A stretch of 64,000 bases of DNA, taken from positions 10,092-74,091 of the forward strand of contig JBGSWU010000181.1 of the NCBI GenBank assembly GCA_041751795.1. The letters run 5' to 3'. Made by a program: the position numbers and the translations under genes. Under the pieces are notes generated by a model that saw nothing but the letters and a program-made list of their open reading frames with translations, ran no database searches and was not told where the DNA came from. Source of the DNA: JBBECJ01 sp041751795 (GTDB lineage: Bacteria > Chloroflexota > Chloroflexia > Thermomicrobiales > CFX8). Below are positions 53,582 through 62,940 of the stretch, in pieces (positions within the stretch are counted from its first letter, which is position 1; every line of letters starts with the position of its first letter).

Positions 53582-53992
53582 ATGCTGAGTCGCGGAGGTG
53601 GCCGGGCACGACCGGCTGAGGGCAGTAGTTTCGAAGTCTTTTCCTGGTATTTTTTCCGAGTCAGCGGATTACTGCTGATCTTCTTTGCCATCGCACACGT
53701 CGTTATCATGCACGTCATCAACACCGTCGACGAGATCGACTATGCCTTTGTCGCGGACAGGTGGGGTTCTCCATTCTGGAAGGTCTACGACTTTCTCCTG
53801 CTGACGCTGGCGCTGCTTCATGGCATCAATGGCGCACGACTTAGCATTGAAGACTATATTCAGAGTAGTGGTTGGCGCACATTTGCGATGACAACGCTCT
53901 GGGTGACAGCTTTCGTCTTCATGGTCATCGGCGCCATGGCAATCGTTACATTCGATCCTGCGGCATTTGAAGCCGCTCATGCAGGGAGATAG
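53582..53992 (+). CDS. sdhD: Succinate dehydrogenase membrane anchor subunit
   Basis: The 136-residue protein has three membrane segments: 'FFRVSGLLLIFFAIAHVVIMHV' (in parts), 'VYDFLLLTLALLHGINGARL' and 'TTLWVTAFVFMVIGAMAIV'. His residues in the first two can bind haem or quinone. It partners SdhC, 27 nt upstream. The sdhA ATG begins 4 nt after the sdhD stop. Confidence 0.9.
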   Translation: MLSRGGGRARPAEGSSFEVFSWYFFRVSGLLLIFFAIAHVVIMHVINTVDEIDYAFVADRWGSPFWKVYDFLLLTLALLHGINGARLSIEDYIQSSGWRTFAMTTLWVTAFVFMVIGAMAIVTFDPAAFEAAHAGR

Positions 53993-53996
53993 CGCG

Positions 53997-55727
53997 ATGT
54001 ATCACCGATATGATGCGCTCGTCATAGGCGCTGGTGGCGCGGGGCTGATGGCCGCGGCACAACTTTCCAACGTCTGCAGCACCGCCGTCATCTCCAAGCT
54101 ATATCCTCCACGTTCACACACTGGTGCAGCGCAAGGCGGCATCGGTGCTGCACTGGGGAACGTCGAGGAAGATAACTGGCTCTGGCATATGTTCGACACC
54201 GTCAAGGGTGGCGACTATTTAACCGATCAGGACGCTGCGGAGGTTCTGGCACGCGAAGCAATCGACGCTGTTTTCGAGCTTGAACATATGGGACTACCTT
54301 TCAACCGCACGCCGGACGGGAAGATTGACCAGCGGCGATTCGGTGGACACACCCGCAACTACGGCGAAGGTCCTGTCCGTCGAGCATGCTACTCCGCTGA
54401 CAGAACCGGCCACATGATCCTGTACACGCTGTATCAACAGGGCATCAAAAACGATGTCGAGTTTTATGACGAGTACATGATGCTCGACCTACTTATTACA
54501 GAGGACGGAATCTGCAACGGGATTGTTGCGCTGAATGTTGCCGATGGCGAAATTCACATCTTCCATGCCAAGGCGGTCATTCTCGCGACTGGCGGATTCG
54601 GACGTGTCTTCAAGATCACTTCAAACGCAATGGCAGCAACCGGTGATGGAGTCGCCGTTGCCTTCCGGCGCGGCATTCCGCTCGAAGACATGGAGTTTTA
54701 CCAGTTCCATCCGACGGGAATTAACAAACTCGGTATTCTGCTTACCGAAGGCGCTCGTGGAGAAGGCGGCATCCTCCGCAACTCTTCGGGTGAGCGCTTC
54801 ATGGAACGTTACACGCCAACCCTGAAAGACCTGGCGCCACGCGACATGGTCTCACGTTGTATCTGGCAGGAGATTCGAGAGGGTCGCGGAATCGGACCGG
54901 ACAAAGACTACATTCATCTCGATCTGACACACCTTCCGCCAGGCGCGCTCGAAGCGAAACTTCCCGACATTACCGATTTCGTACGGACATACATGGGAAT
55001 CGATCCAGTCACCCAACCGATTCCGATCCAACCAACTGCCCACTATGCGATGGGCGGCGTTCCAACTGACATCGACGGGCGCGTCACCATCGACCCTGAA
55101 AACACTGTCCTCCCGGGCTTGTATGCAGCAGGTGAGGTGGCCTGCGTATCCGTCCATGGAGCGAACCGGCTTGGAACCAACAGCCTCGTCGACCTCGTCG
55201 TCTTCGGGCGTAGGGCTGGCAAGCACGCTGCGGAGTTCGTCAAGACCACGGACCTTGCTCCGCTGCCGCCGGAACCAGACTTCCGTGCTCGCGCTGAGAT
55301 CAGCAACCTCATAGAGCGCTCAAAGGGCGAGAACGTTGCCGATATCCGAGCGTCAATGCAGTCCGAAATGATGGACAAATCCAGCGTGTTCCGGACCGGG
55401 GAGGGACTCCAGGATGTTCGGGGCACACTTGGAAACCTCAGGGACCGCTACTCCCAGGTCGCAATCGACGACAAGGGCAAGATTCACAACATGGACCTCG
55501 TCGAAGCGCTGGAACTCGGCTACATGCTCGATTGCGCCGAGGCTCTGGTTGAGGGAGCAGTCACGCGAACCGAGAGTCGTGGCGCGCATCTCCGTGAAGA
55601 CTACCCAGAGCGGGATGACGCGAACTGGTTGAAGCACACACTGGCCTACAAGACATCCGGTGGTATTCAAATGCAATACAAGCAGGTCGTCTTGACACGA
55701 TTCGAGCCGAAGGAGCGCAAGTACTAA
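53997..55727 (+). CDS. sdhA: Succinate dehydrogenase flavoprotein subunit
   Basis: The 576-residue protein has the FAD Rossmann 'ALVIGAGGAGLMAAAQL', the covalent-FAD His region 'RSHTGAAQGGIGAALGN', 'ATGGFGRVF', 'MEFYQFHPTGI', 'TEGARGEGGILRN' and 'PTAHYAMGGVPTDIDGRV'. 'GLYAAGEVACVSVHGANRLGTNSL' (in parts) is also visible. It oxidises succinate to fumarate in the TCA cycle at the membrane. ATG 53997 has GGAG upstream. Its TAA overlaps the sdhB ATG (TAATG). Confidence 0.97.
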   Translation: MYHRYDALVIGAGGAGLMAAAQLSNVCSTAVISKLYPPRSHTGAAQGGIGAALGNVEEDNWLWHMFDTVKGGDYLTDQDAAEVLAREAIDAVFELEHMGLPFNRTPDGKIDQRRFGGHTRNYGEGPVRRACYSADRTGHMILYTLYQQGIKNDVEFYDEYMMLDLLITEDGICNGIVALNVADGEIHIFHAKAVILATGGFGRVFKITSNAMAATGDGVAVAFRRGIPLEDMEFYQFHPTGINKLGILLTEGARGEGGILRNSSGERFMERYTPTLKDLAPRDMVSRCIWQEIREGRGIGPDKDYIHLDLTHLPPGALEAKLPDITDFVRTYMGIDPVTQPIPIQPTAHYAMGGVPTDIDGRVTIDPENTVLPGLYAAGEVACVSVHGANRLGTNSLVDLVVFGRRAGKHAAEFVKTTDLAPLPPEPDFRARAEISNLIERSKGENVADIRASMQSEMMDKSSVFRTGEGLQDVRGTLGNLRDRYSQVAIDDKGKIHNMDLVEALELGYMLDCAEALVEGAVTRTESRGAHLREDYPERDDANWLKHTLAYKTSGGIQMQYKQVVLTRFEPKERKY

Positions 55728-56428
55728 TGCAGGTCAAGATAAAGATCCTCCGGTTCAATCCTGAGAAGGACACGAAAGCCCATTACGAGACGTATACCGT
55801 CGAGCAGGAACCAACCGATCGCGTTCTTGACGCGCTGAACAAGATCAAGTGGTACACCGACGGCACGCTCACCTTTCGGCGCTCCTGCGCGCACGGCGTT
55901 TGTGGCTCCGACGCGATGCGGATCAATGGCCGCAACCGTCTGGCCTGCAAACTGTTGATTCAGGACGTTGGCGCGAACATCACTGTTGAGCCGATCATGG
56001 GGTTCAGGGTCATCAAAGATCTCGTTGTTGACATGGAGCCATTCTTCGCCGGGTATCGCGCTGTGAAGCCGTTTTTGATCACCAACGATCAGGCGCCATC
56101 GGGACGCGAGCGATACCAGTCCCCAGAGGACCGAGAGCGCATCGACGACACGTCCAAGTGCATCATGTGCGCTTGCTGCACGACTGCGTGTCCAATCACC
56201 TGGACCAATCAGGACTTTATCGGTCCGGCAGCGATCGTCCAGGCTCACCGATTCATTTACGACAGCCGCGATCAGGGAGCCGACCAGCGACTATCAATCA
56301 TGAACGACAAATCCGGCGTCTGGCGCTGCCGAACGATCTTCAATTGCACCGATGCCTGCCCAAGAGACATCAAGATCACGAAGGCAATCGAACAGGTCAA
56401 ACGGACTCTTCTATACGACCGCGTGTAA
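55727..56428 (+). CDS. sdhB: Succinate dehydrogenase iron-sulfur subunit
   Basis: The 233-residue protein has the [2Fe-2S] site 'RRSCAHGVCGSDAMRINGRNRLAC' (in parts; Asp at the third ligand position as in E. coli SdhB), [4Fe-4S] 'CIMCACCTTACP' and [3Fe-4S] 'CRTIFNCTDACPRDI'. It carries electrons from FAD to quinone. It is coupled to sdhA by a one-base stop/start overlap and ends the operon. Confidence 0.96.
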   Translation: MQVKIKILRFNPEKDTKAHYETYTVEQEPTDRVLDALNKIKWYTDGTLTFRRSCAHGVCGSDAMRINGRNRLACKLLIQDVGANITVEPIMGFRVIKDLVVDMEPFFAGYRAVKPFLITNDQAPSGRERYQSPEDRERIDDTSKCIMCACCTTACPITWTNQDFIGPAAIVQAHRFIYDSRDQGADQRLSIMNDKSGVWRCRTIFNCTDACPRDIKITKAIEQVKRTLLYDRV

Positions 56429-56524
56429 CGCGTTCGACTACCCCAGAAATCACCGGCGACTGGCGACCTTCAACCTGTTATACTCCCGTATTCAGTGAAG
56501 GCCGCTATCGCCGGAGGATGAATC

Positions 56525-57022
56525 GTGGAGAACCCCTTTAGTTGGGACTACCTGACCGCGCCAGTCAGAGAAACCGCATTGTTCGGACCGTTTTCAATCG
56601 GGTATCTGGTCCTATTCAGTCTGGTGTTCTTCGTCAGCGCATTTCTGTTTATCGACGCTGGTCGGCGATTCGCCAACCATAAGCTCAACCGGGATACATT
56701 CCGAAGGTTTGCGACCTGGATGATGTGGGTCAGCGTAATCGCGCTCTTCTTCTTTGGTGTCCGGGCGACGCAAACGCCGATGCTCACCCTGGAAAAACGC
56801 ATCTGGATGTACCTGACGTTTCTCGCGTTCCTGATCGTCATCGGATTAATCGTTCAGTACATGCGAACGACGTATCCGGCAAAACTTGCGGCGTTCGAGA
56901 AGAGCCGGGAGCGCCGAGCTTGGCAACACGCTGCACGCCGTCCGGGTGGACAAACTTCGGTTCGAGCCGGCCAGCGAACGCAGCCGCGGCCAGCGGCTCG
57001 TAAACGTCGGGCGACTCGATAA
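56525..57022 (+). CDS. Three-helix membrane protein, hypothetical
   Basis: The 165-residue protein has three hydrophobic helices ('IGYLVLFSLVFFVSAFLFID', 'WMMWVSVIALFFFGVRA', 'IWMYLTFLAFLIVIGLIVQYM' in parts) and a long basic C-terminal tail (about 118-165) rich in Arg, Gln and Pro. I do not recognise a named family. GTG 56525 has GGAGG 7 nt upstream, and TATACT at 56479-56484 is its likely -10, so it is transcribed separately from sdh. Confidence 0.75.
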   Translation: MENPFSWDYLTAPVRETALFGPFSIGYLVLFSLVFFVSAFLFIDAGRRFANHKLNRDTFRRFATWMMWVSVIALFFFGVRATQTPMLTLEKRIWMYLTFLAFLIVIGLIVQYMRTTYPAKLAAFEKSRERRAWQHAARRPGGQTSVRAGQRTQPRPAARKRRATR

Positions 57023-57046
57023 CCCGAAGCGCAAACACGGCAAAAG

Positions 57047-57081
57047 AATACCGGGCCAGGCGATGTGCCTGGCCCGGTATT
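57047..57081. terminator. Shared terminator of the membrane-protein gene and SRP RNA
   Basis: The 15-bp perfect arms AATACCGGGCCAGGC/GCCTGGCCCGGTATT have a 5-nt loop. On the minus strand it is followed by CTTTTG, serving the SRP RNA. Confidence 0.85.
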
Positions 57082-57097
57082 GTGTTCAAGGAGTGGC

Positions 57098-57360
57098 CGT
57101 GCACCCTCCAGTCGATCTGCGATCCTCCAGCTTGCGTCAGCTAGTTAGCTCCAGTCAGGCAGCCCCACGTCACCCACGGGTAACCGTTTATGGCTGCTTC
57201 CTTCCGGACCTGACCAGGTTCGCGGGTCCGCGCCGCGCAGGACCTAACCTTCATCACCACTTAGCCGAGCAGTCCCAAAGGGTCGGACCTCAGGAGGGAA
57301 TTCCGTCCCGCTAAAGCGGATTGCGGGTGCAGGGCACCGCTAGCTCCCCACCTAGCACGA
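57098..57360 (-). ncRNA. ffs: Signal recognition particle RNA (4.5S/6S type, with Alu domain)
   Basis: The minus strand carries the S-domain core GGTCAGGTCCGGAAGGAAGC (in 57224-57193), the universal SRP54-binding loop. The 5' part has GTGCTAGGTGGGGAGCTAGC and GGTGCCCTGCACCC, typical of the Alu-domain type seen in Gram-positives and Thermus. A minus-strand TATAAT (57374-57369) sets the 5' end near 57361, and the terminator at 57081-57047 follows the 3' end. Ends are approximate. It acts with Ffh in membrane protein targeting. Confidence 0.93.
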
Positions 57361-57368
57361 CCACGACA

Positions 57369-57374
57369 ATTATA
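57369..57374 (-). promoter_or_regulatory. SRP RNA -10 box
   Basis: A consensus TATAAT lies on the minus strand about 8 nt upstream of the SRP RNA 5' end. No clear -35 was identified. Confidence 0.65.
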
Positions 57375-57492
57375 CACCCTTCGACGAGCGCAATCAGCGG
57401 TTGAATGTCCGTGAACCAACAGCGAAAATCGACGCGGGTAATGTCCATACCGGTTCGAGCCTGACCTACAACTGAGCGGTACAATTCGGGCG

Positions 57493-58743
57493 ATGAATAC
57501 TTTGTCGTTTCGCCCACCACGATCAGTTGCAGGTTTTAACCTCCTTGCAGCCCTCCTCGTTGCTCTCACGATCTCAGGCATGTGGTTTTCAGTTGGCTTC
57601 GCACAATCGGAAGACATCGGAGTCGTTACCGGCACCGTCCGAAACGAAACGACCGGTGAAACGATTCCCGGGGCCGAAGTGACGATCTCGAAGTTCGCCG
57701 ACCAATCAGGGGCCAGCGAGGACACAACGACGACGGCGGACGACGCTGGCGTATTCACGTTCGAGAACCTCGACGTTTCAGATGGCTTCGCATACGCAGT
57801 GTCGACGCGATATATGGGAGTGCTGTACGCATCGACGATGATCCTCCTTAGCAACGACAGCGAGCAGGGGGTTGACATCGTCGTCTTCGACTCGACGACC
57901 GATCAATCGGTCATCAGTATTCCGACTCGAGGACTCATCGTCAGCGGACTCGATCCTGAAATCGGTGTGCTCTCTGTGACTGATGCCTACACGTTCGAGG
58001 TCTCCGGCAACCAGACAGTCGTTGAAGGCGGCGACGGTTACAGCGTCAAGTTTCCGGTTCCTGAGAACGTCGAAGAAATCACTCCACGTCCAGGGTTCAA
58101 TTTCGGAACTGCCCGGGTCGAAGAGACGAGTGTCCTAGTAACGACGGCGCTCAAGCCCGGGCAAACAAACGCGTCGTTGGAATACGATTTCAACTACACA
58201 GGAACTTCCATCGAAGTGCCGATCGACGCTGCTTACCCGACGCGAACATTTCAGATACTCATCCCCGTTTCTTTGAGCGACGATGACATCAGTGTGTCGG
58301 CAGCTGGTGTTCAGATTCTCGACGCCGGTCTCGTTCCAATCAATGGACGGGATTACCATGTCTGGCGAGCGGACGTCCTCCCAATAGACTCGACGATGAC
58401 GTTGACGATAGCCGGACTTCCAAGTCCACCGACCGTGAACAGCTTGAGCACGCTGGAGCCAGCAATCCTCGCCGGACTCGCCGTGCTCGCCGCCGCCGCG
58501 ATCACCGGCTGGGTCGTTGTATCGAGAGGACTCCACAGACCTCGACCGGTCGAACTTGCTCCAGCGGCCGCAGCTCCGCTCGACGAACGTCGAGAAGAGC
58601 TCTCGGCAGATCTACGGGCACTCGAATCCGCCTGGTTCGCCGGGAATGTTCCTGAACCGGAGTACCGATCGTCGAGAAAGCTCATCCTCGAAGAACTTCG
58701 GAGCATCTCGCGACAGTATCGAGGACTGGGCGACGACGAATAG
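57493..58743 (+). CDS. Exported membrane protein with carboxypeptidase-regulatory-like domain
   Basis: The 416-residue protein has a signal segment ('LLAALLVALTISGMWFSVGFA', in parts). A CarboxypepD_reg-like beta sandwich covers about 45-130 ('VTGTVRNETTGETIPGAEVTI', in parts), then a second beta domain. A membrane helix at about 318-340 ('ILAGLAVLAAAAITGWVVV') and a cytosolic C-terminal helix ('RREELSADLRALESAWFAG', 'ILEELRSI') complete it. This layout resembles Chloroflexota proteins encoded near cytochrome c biogenesis genes, but none are here. A TACAAT at 57480-57485 would start transcription near the ATG, suggesting a leaderless mRNA. Confidence 0.75.
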   Translation: MNTLSFRPPRSVAGFNLLAALLVALTISGMWFSVGFAQSEDIGVVTGTVRNETTGETIPGAEVTISKFADQSGASEDTTTTADDAGVFTFENLDVSDGFAYAVSTRYMGVLYASTMILLSNDSEQGVDIVVFDSTTDQSVISIPTRGLIVSGLDPEIGVLSVTDAYTFEVSGNQTVVEGGDGYSVKFPVPENVEEITPRPGFNFGTARVEETSVLVTTALKPGQTNASLEYDFNYTGTSIEVPIDAAYPTRTFQILIPVSLSDDDISVSAAGVQILDAGLVPINGRDYHVWRADVLPIDSTMTLTIAGLPSPPTVNSLSTLEPAILAGLAVLAAAAITGWVVVSRGLHRPRPVELAPAAAAPLDERREELSADLRALESAWFAGNVPEPEYRSSRKLILEELRSISRQYRGLGDDE

Positions 58744-58806
58744 CGATCCTAACGAAGCGTGCTACGATAGCCGATCGAAACGCCAGTCAGGGAGGAAAAC
58801 GGCCAG

Positions 58807-60807
58807 ATGGGACACGACCAGATCCGACGCATGACCGCTGACGATATTTACAATTTCAGGTTGATCAGCGAGCCAAGCTTTTCGCCTGATGCCACTCGCG
58901 TGAGTTATGTCGTCACGACCATTGAGCGCGACAAGAACGACTACCGATCTTCCATAAACATAGCTCCGGTTGACGGTTCAGGACCACGTCGTATCACTCA
59001 TGCGGATGCGAAGGATTCGCTACCGCGGTGGTCTCCAGACGGAAAACACATTGCATTCCTTTCCAATCGGAGCGAGAAGACTCAGGTCTGGTTGATACGT
59101 GCGGATGGCGGCGAAGCGTGGCAAGCGTCGTCACTCTCCGAGGGCGTGACGAGTTACGAATGGTCGCCGGACGGTGCAAGCTTCGTTGTCGTGTCGAAAT
59201 CCACGGAGGCGTCGGAAGCGGCCGCCAACGACGACTCAAAAGCAGCGGATGAGGAGAAATCGGACGTTCGCCACATTACGAAAATTCGCTACAAAGCCGA
59301 CGGCGAAGGGTTTCTGGATTTCAAGCCAAAGCACCTGTGGCTCGTTCCAGCATTCGGTGGGTCGCCACAACAACTGACGGACGCCGACATCGATGACTCG
59401 GACCCAGTCTGGTCACCGAACGGTCGAGAGATATCCTACGTCACAAACCGCAGTGTCGGGCGCGAGATGAACAACGTCTCGCAAATCTGGTCGATCGTGG
59501 CTACCGGAAAAGAAGAGCGGCCAATCTTCGGTGGCGACGACGCCAGCTTCGAGTCACCGAGTTGGTCACCAGACGGATCGCAACTCGCGGTTATTGGAAG
59601 TCGCGACCCCGTATCCGGCGGTGCCAAGAACGCCAATCTTTGGGTCGTCCCAGCGGCTGGCGGTCGACCTGAAAACCTCACGGGTGCATTCGACCGATCG
59701 GTCGAAGACTCGGCGATGAGCGACGTCTACGCCAGCTCCACGACGCGGCCACAGTGGACGCCGGACGGCAAGAACCTGCTGACGCTTGTCAGTGATTCCG
59801 GATCCACGCATATCTACCGTGTCTCTATTGACGGCAAGGACGTGGCACGCGTTACCGGAGGGGATCGCCGGATCTCGGCATATTCGATTGGCAGCGACGG
59901 AAAGCAGATCGCCTACATCTCAGGCACGGCGACAAGCCCTGGCGATCTCTTCGTCGCAAACATCGATGGTAGCGATGAGCGACAACTCACCGACGTCAAC
60001 AAGGAGTTCCTCACAACCGTCACGATATCTGAGCATGAGGCGTTTTACGTCAAGTCGCTGTCTGACGGTGCCGAGATTCAAGGCTGGGTGATGAGGCCGG
60101 TTGGTTTTGAGCCTGGTAAGAAATATCCGATGATTCTCCAAATTCACGGCGGACCGCACGGGATGTACTCGAATCACATGATGCACGAGTTCCAACTCAT
60201 GGCGGCTCGAGGTTACGTCATCGTTTACTGCAACCCCCGCGGCTCCTCAGGCTACGGCGAAGCATTTACGACGTACACGCACATGGCTTGGGGCGAAAAG
60301 GACATGCCTGACGTCATGGCAGCGGTCGATCACGTCGTAGCACAGGGTTACGTCGACGAGAATCGACTCGGCATCACTGGAGGCTCGTATGGCGGCTACA
60401 TGACGCTCTGGATGATCGGTCATTCCGACCGCTTCAAGGCAGCCGTCACCCAGCGTTGCGTGTCCAACCTCCATTCGTTTTACGGAACGAGCGACATCGG
60501 GTTCACCTTTGGCGAGTATGAGTTCGGCGGAACTGCATGGGAAAAGCGAGAGCACTTCATGAAGTACTCGCCGATCTCCTACGTTGAGCAGATGAAAACG
60601 CCGCTCCTGATTGTCCATTCCGAACAGGATTTTCGCTGCCCGATCGAGCAGGCGGAGCAAGTCTTCATTTCGTTGAAACGGCTCGGACGGGAAGTAGAAT
60701 TCGTTCGCATTCCGGACGAGAACCACAACCTGTCTCGGACTGGAAAACCGAAGCACCGGATCGAACGACTTGAACATATCGTCGGCTGGTTCGACAAGCA
60801 CCTGTAG
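58807..60807 (+). CDS. S9 family prolyl oligopeptidase/acylaminoacyl-peptidase
   Basis: The 666-residue protein has an N-terminal beta-propeller of TolB/WD40-like blades ('FSPDATRVSYV', 'RWSPDGKHIAFLSNRS', 'SWSPDGSQLAVIG'; about 20-390). A C-terminal alpha/beta-hydrolase domain carries the triad S527 ('GGSYGGYM'), D608 ('EQDFRC') and H640 ('ENHNLS'). It cleaves short peptides or removes N-acylated residues in the cytosol; no signal peptide is seen. ATG 58807 has GGAGG upstream. A TACGAT around 58764 may be its -10. Confidence 0.93.
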   Translation: MGHDQIRRMTADDIYNFRLISEPSFSPDATRVSYVVTTIERDKNDYRSSINIAPVDGSGPRRITHADAKDSLPRWSPDGKHIAFLSNRSEKTQVWLIRADGGEAWQASSLSEGVTSYEWSPDGASFVVVSKSTEASEAAANDDSKAADEEKSDVRHITKIRYKADGEGFLDFKPKHLWLVPAFGGSPQQLTDADIDDSDPVWSPNGREISYVTNRSVGREMNNVSQIWSIVATGKEERPIFGGDDASFESPSWSPDGSQLAVIGSRDPVSGGAKNANLWVVPAAGGRPENLTGAFDRSVEDSAMSDVYASSTTRPQWTPDGKNLLTLVSDSGSTHIYRVSIDGKDVARVTGGDRRISAYSIGSDGKQIAYISGTATSPGDLFVANIDGSDERQLTDVNKEFLTTVTISEHEAFYVKSLSDGAEIQGWVMRPVGFEPGKKYPMILQIHGGPHGMYSNHMMHEFQLMAARGYVIVYCNPRGSSGYGEAFTTYTHMAWGEKDMPDVMAAVDHVVAQGYVDENRLGITGGSYGGYMTLWMIGHSDRFKAAVTQRCVSNLHSFYGTSDIGFTFGEYEFGGTAWEKREHFMKYSPISYVEQMKTPLLIVHSEQDFRCPIEQAEQVFISLKRLGREVEFVRIPDENHNLSRTGKPKHRIERLEHIVGWFDKHL

Positions 60808-60830
60808 CCTAACGACGAACCTGAACGTTT

Positions 60831-60872
60831 ACGGCATTTCCGTTGAAGCGTGACGACGGAAATGCCGTTTTC
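60831..60872. terminator. Bidirectional terminator between S9 peptidase and creatininase genes
   Basis: The 13-bp perfect arms ACGGCATTTCCGT/ACGGAAATGCCGT have a 12-nt loop. It is followed by TTT on the + strand and lies between convergent genes. Confidence 0.8.
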
Positions 60873-60890
60873 ACTCGCGTTCCTCCGGGT

Positions 60891-61682
60891 TTACTCCGGT
60901 AGTCGCTCGCGAATCCAGTCGGCGAGAAAGTCGGCCATCGCATCGCGGTACGCGTGTCCTCGCTCGACGGTCGCGGGACGCGCGTCGCCGAGAATGCCAG
61001 TGTTGGTCAGCGCGATCATTCCCTTCTCGAAGACAGCACTGACTGCCTTCTCATCAAACTCGCCGACGAACCCTTCTTCAGCGTGGTCCATCGACACGAG
61101 ATCTTCACGGGCTGCCAGCACCATTGATGTTTCGGCTTCACCGGCGTGAGCACCCGCCACGTTCGGCGTGATGTTGTCCCGTGCCGCAACGTCGACCATC
61201 GGTCCCATGAAACTCATCAGATCGTGATAGGCGATGAACCGGGCACTGCCGACGCGACCGCCGAGTTCTTCTTCAATTTCGCGCAACGGTCCGAAGTTCC
61301 CGCCGTGACTTGGAATGATGACGATGGTTTCGAAGCCGTGCGACGCGAGACTTTCCGCGTACTGGCGCACCACCGTCTTGAACGCTGCGTTGTCCAGGGT
61401 AATCGTTCCCGCAAATGGCATGTGGTGTTCAGACACGCCGAATGGGATCGTCGGGCCCTGGAACACGCCTGGTAATCGCTCGATGATCGCGGCGACAAGC
61501 GTCGTGCCAAGCAACGTGTCAGTTTGTAGCGGCAGGTGCGGACCGTGCTGTTCCATCGAACCCGCTGCCGCGATGACCGTTCGCTGCCCAGCATCCAGCG
61601 CCGCTTTCACCTGCGGCCATGACATCTCTTCGAGCAATCTGCGTTCGCTAAGTCGACCCTCTGCCTTGCTGACATCAACCAC
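60891..61682 (-). CDS. Creatininase family protein (amidohydrolase)
   Basis: The 263-residue protein has the family's metal motifs: 'GSMEQHGPHLPLQTDTLLG' (Glu, His, Asp), 'PFGVSEHHMPFAGTI', 'IIPSHGGNFGPL' and 'GAHAGEAETSMVL'. The family includes creatininase, MftE-type mycofactocin peptidases and riboflavin-pathway amidohydrolases, so the substrate is not fixed. Its start overlaps the sbcD stop by 8 nt, making it third in a herA-sbcD unit. No link to DNA repair is apparent. Confidence 0.88.
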   Translation of the reverse strand: MVDVSKAEGRLSERRLLEEMSWPQVKAALDAGQRTVIAAAGSMEQHGPHLPLQTDTLLGTTLVAAIIERLPGVFQGPTIPFGVSEHHMPFAGTITLDNAAFKTVVRQYAESLASHGFETIVIIPSHGGNFGPLREIEEELGGRVGSARFIAYHDLMSFMGPMVDVAARDNITPNVAGAHAGEAETSMVLAAREDLVSMDHAEEGFVGEFDEKAVSAVFEKGMIALTNTGILGDARPATVERGHAYRDAMADFLADWIRERLPE

Positions 61683-62937
61683 GGCTTCCAGTCCTTCCCT
61701 GCTCCACCTGTCTGCGCTCGATCAGTTCTTTCCCACGTTCCAGGACGCGATCTCGTAGCTTCTGATCGTAGTTTCGCACTTCCACCCACCGTTGGAGCAT
61801 TTGAATACTGTCGCGCGCCGTCTCCGCCGTCAACTCGCCGCGTGTCCGCGATGTCACTTCGCTCTCCACGATAACGTGGGTGACTACCCGTGCCCCGTTG
61901 TCGATCAACAGCCGGCGAATCTCCTGAGCGTTAACGCTTTTCTCACGACCCGGATCGACTTCGATGATGCAGCGTGTCACTGCTTCACGGTATTCAACGG
62001 CCAGCCTGGTCACATCACGACGGATTGCTTCCATGGGGTCATCGCCGAACGCGGCAATCCTGACCGTCTTGAACGGCCGGGCAGGAAGTTCGACAAACTC
62101 CCACATCGTTGTGCGATCCAGCCCTTCATTCGGGTCGATCTTCACGCTGACATACCCTTTGGGTTCGTTCTCTTCGCCAAAGTCGATTCGTTCCGGACTC
62201 CCAGCGTAGACTGACGGTGGCTGAGTACTCAGCACCTGGTGCTTGTGAATGTGTCCGAGCGCCACGTAATCGAAACCTCGCGTGTTGAGGTCGTCCAGGC
62301 CGACAGTCACATCCCGTCCGAGCATAATCGACTGCTCGTAGCCGAGTGACGCGCCCTGAACACTGACATGGGCCATCATCACAGCCGGTTTACCCGGGAC
62401 CAGTTCAGCCATAAGGCCACGTACCGCATTTGCGATGAGCGAAGCCATCTCACGATCGAGGTCGATGTCACCCATCTCCCGATATTCATCCATCGCGAGA
62501 AGCAATGACCGAGTCACCCACGGGAGGGCAACGACCTGCAGTTCGCCAGACTTCGTCTGGACGTCAACTCGTTCGATGCCGCGACAAACATGGACACCAG
62601 GGATGGACAGCACCTGATAAATCTCAACAGGTGTCGCACGTGTGAGCACGTTCGGGAGATCGTGATTTCCAACGATGATGACGATGGGTACGCCTGCCTG
62701 CGCGAGTCGCACGACTCGTTTCGCGAATTCGCGCTGCAACGTCGGGCTGGGATCTCGATTCTTGAATGCGTCGCCTGAAAACAGGACCGCGTCATAATCG
62801 TCGTCGATCGCGCGATTGACGATGATATCGAACACATGCAGGAAATCGCCGACACGACTTGACATCCCGGTGCGTGAATCGAGCGTCCCATAAAGTTCAA
62901 CGCCAAGATGGAGATCGGAAAAGTGGAGTAGTTTCAC
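61675..62937 (-). CDS. sbcD: Mre11/SbcD-family DNA repair exonuclease
   Basis: The 420-residue protein has calcineurin-like phosphoesterase motifs in order: 'LLHFSDLHLG', 'AVLFSGDAFKNRDPS', 'IIVGNHDLPN', 'VMMAHVSVQG' and 'DYVALGHIHKHQ'. The C-terminal capping and helical part (about 270-420) ends in a charged helix 'NYDQKLRDRVLERGKELIERRQ' (in parts), like the Rad50-binding region. It processes DNA ends at double-strand breaks. The partner upstream is HerA, 3 nt away; no sbcC/rad50 is seen in the window. Confidence 0.93.
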   Translation of the reverse strand: MKLLHFSDLHLGVELYGTLDSRTGMSSRVGDFLHVFDIIVNRAIDDDYDAVLFSGDAFKNRDPSPTLQREFAKRVVRLAQAGVPIVIIVGNHDLPNVLTRATPVEIYQVLSIPGVHVCRGIERVDVQTKSGELQVVALPWVTRSLLLAMDEYREMGDIDLDREMASLIANAVRGLMAELVPGKPAVMMAHVSVQGASLGYEQSIMLGRDVTVGLDDLNTRGFDYVALGHIHKHQVLSTQPPSVYAGSPERIDFGEENEPKGYVSVKIDPNEGLDRTTMWEFVELPARPFKTVRIAAFGDDPMEAIRRDVTRLAVEYREAVTRCIIEVDPGREKSVNAQEIRRLLIDNGARVVTHVIVESEVTSRTRGELTAETARDSIQMLQRWVEVRNYDQKLRDRVLERGKELIERRQVEQGRTGSRG

Positions 62938-62940
62938 TGA

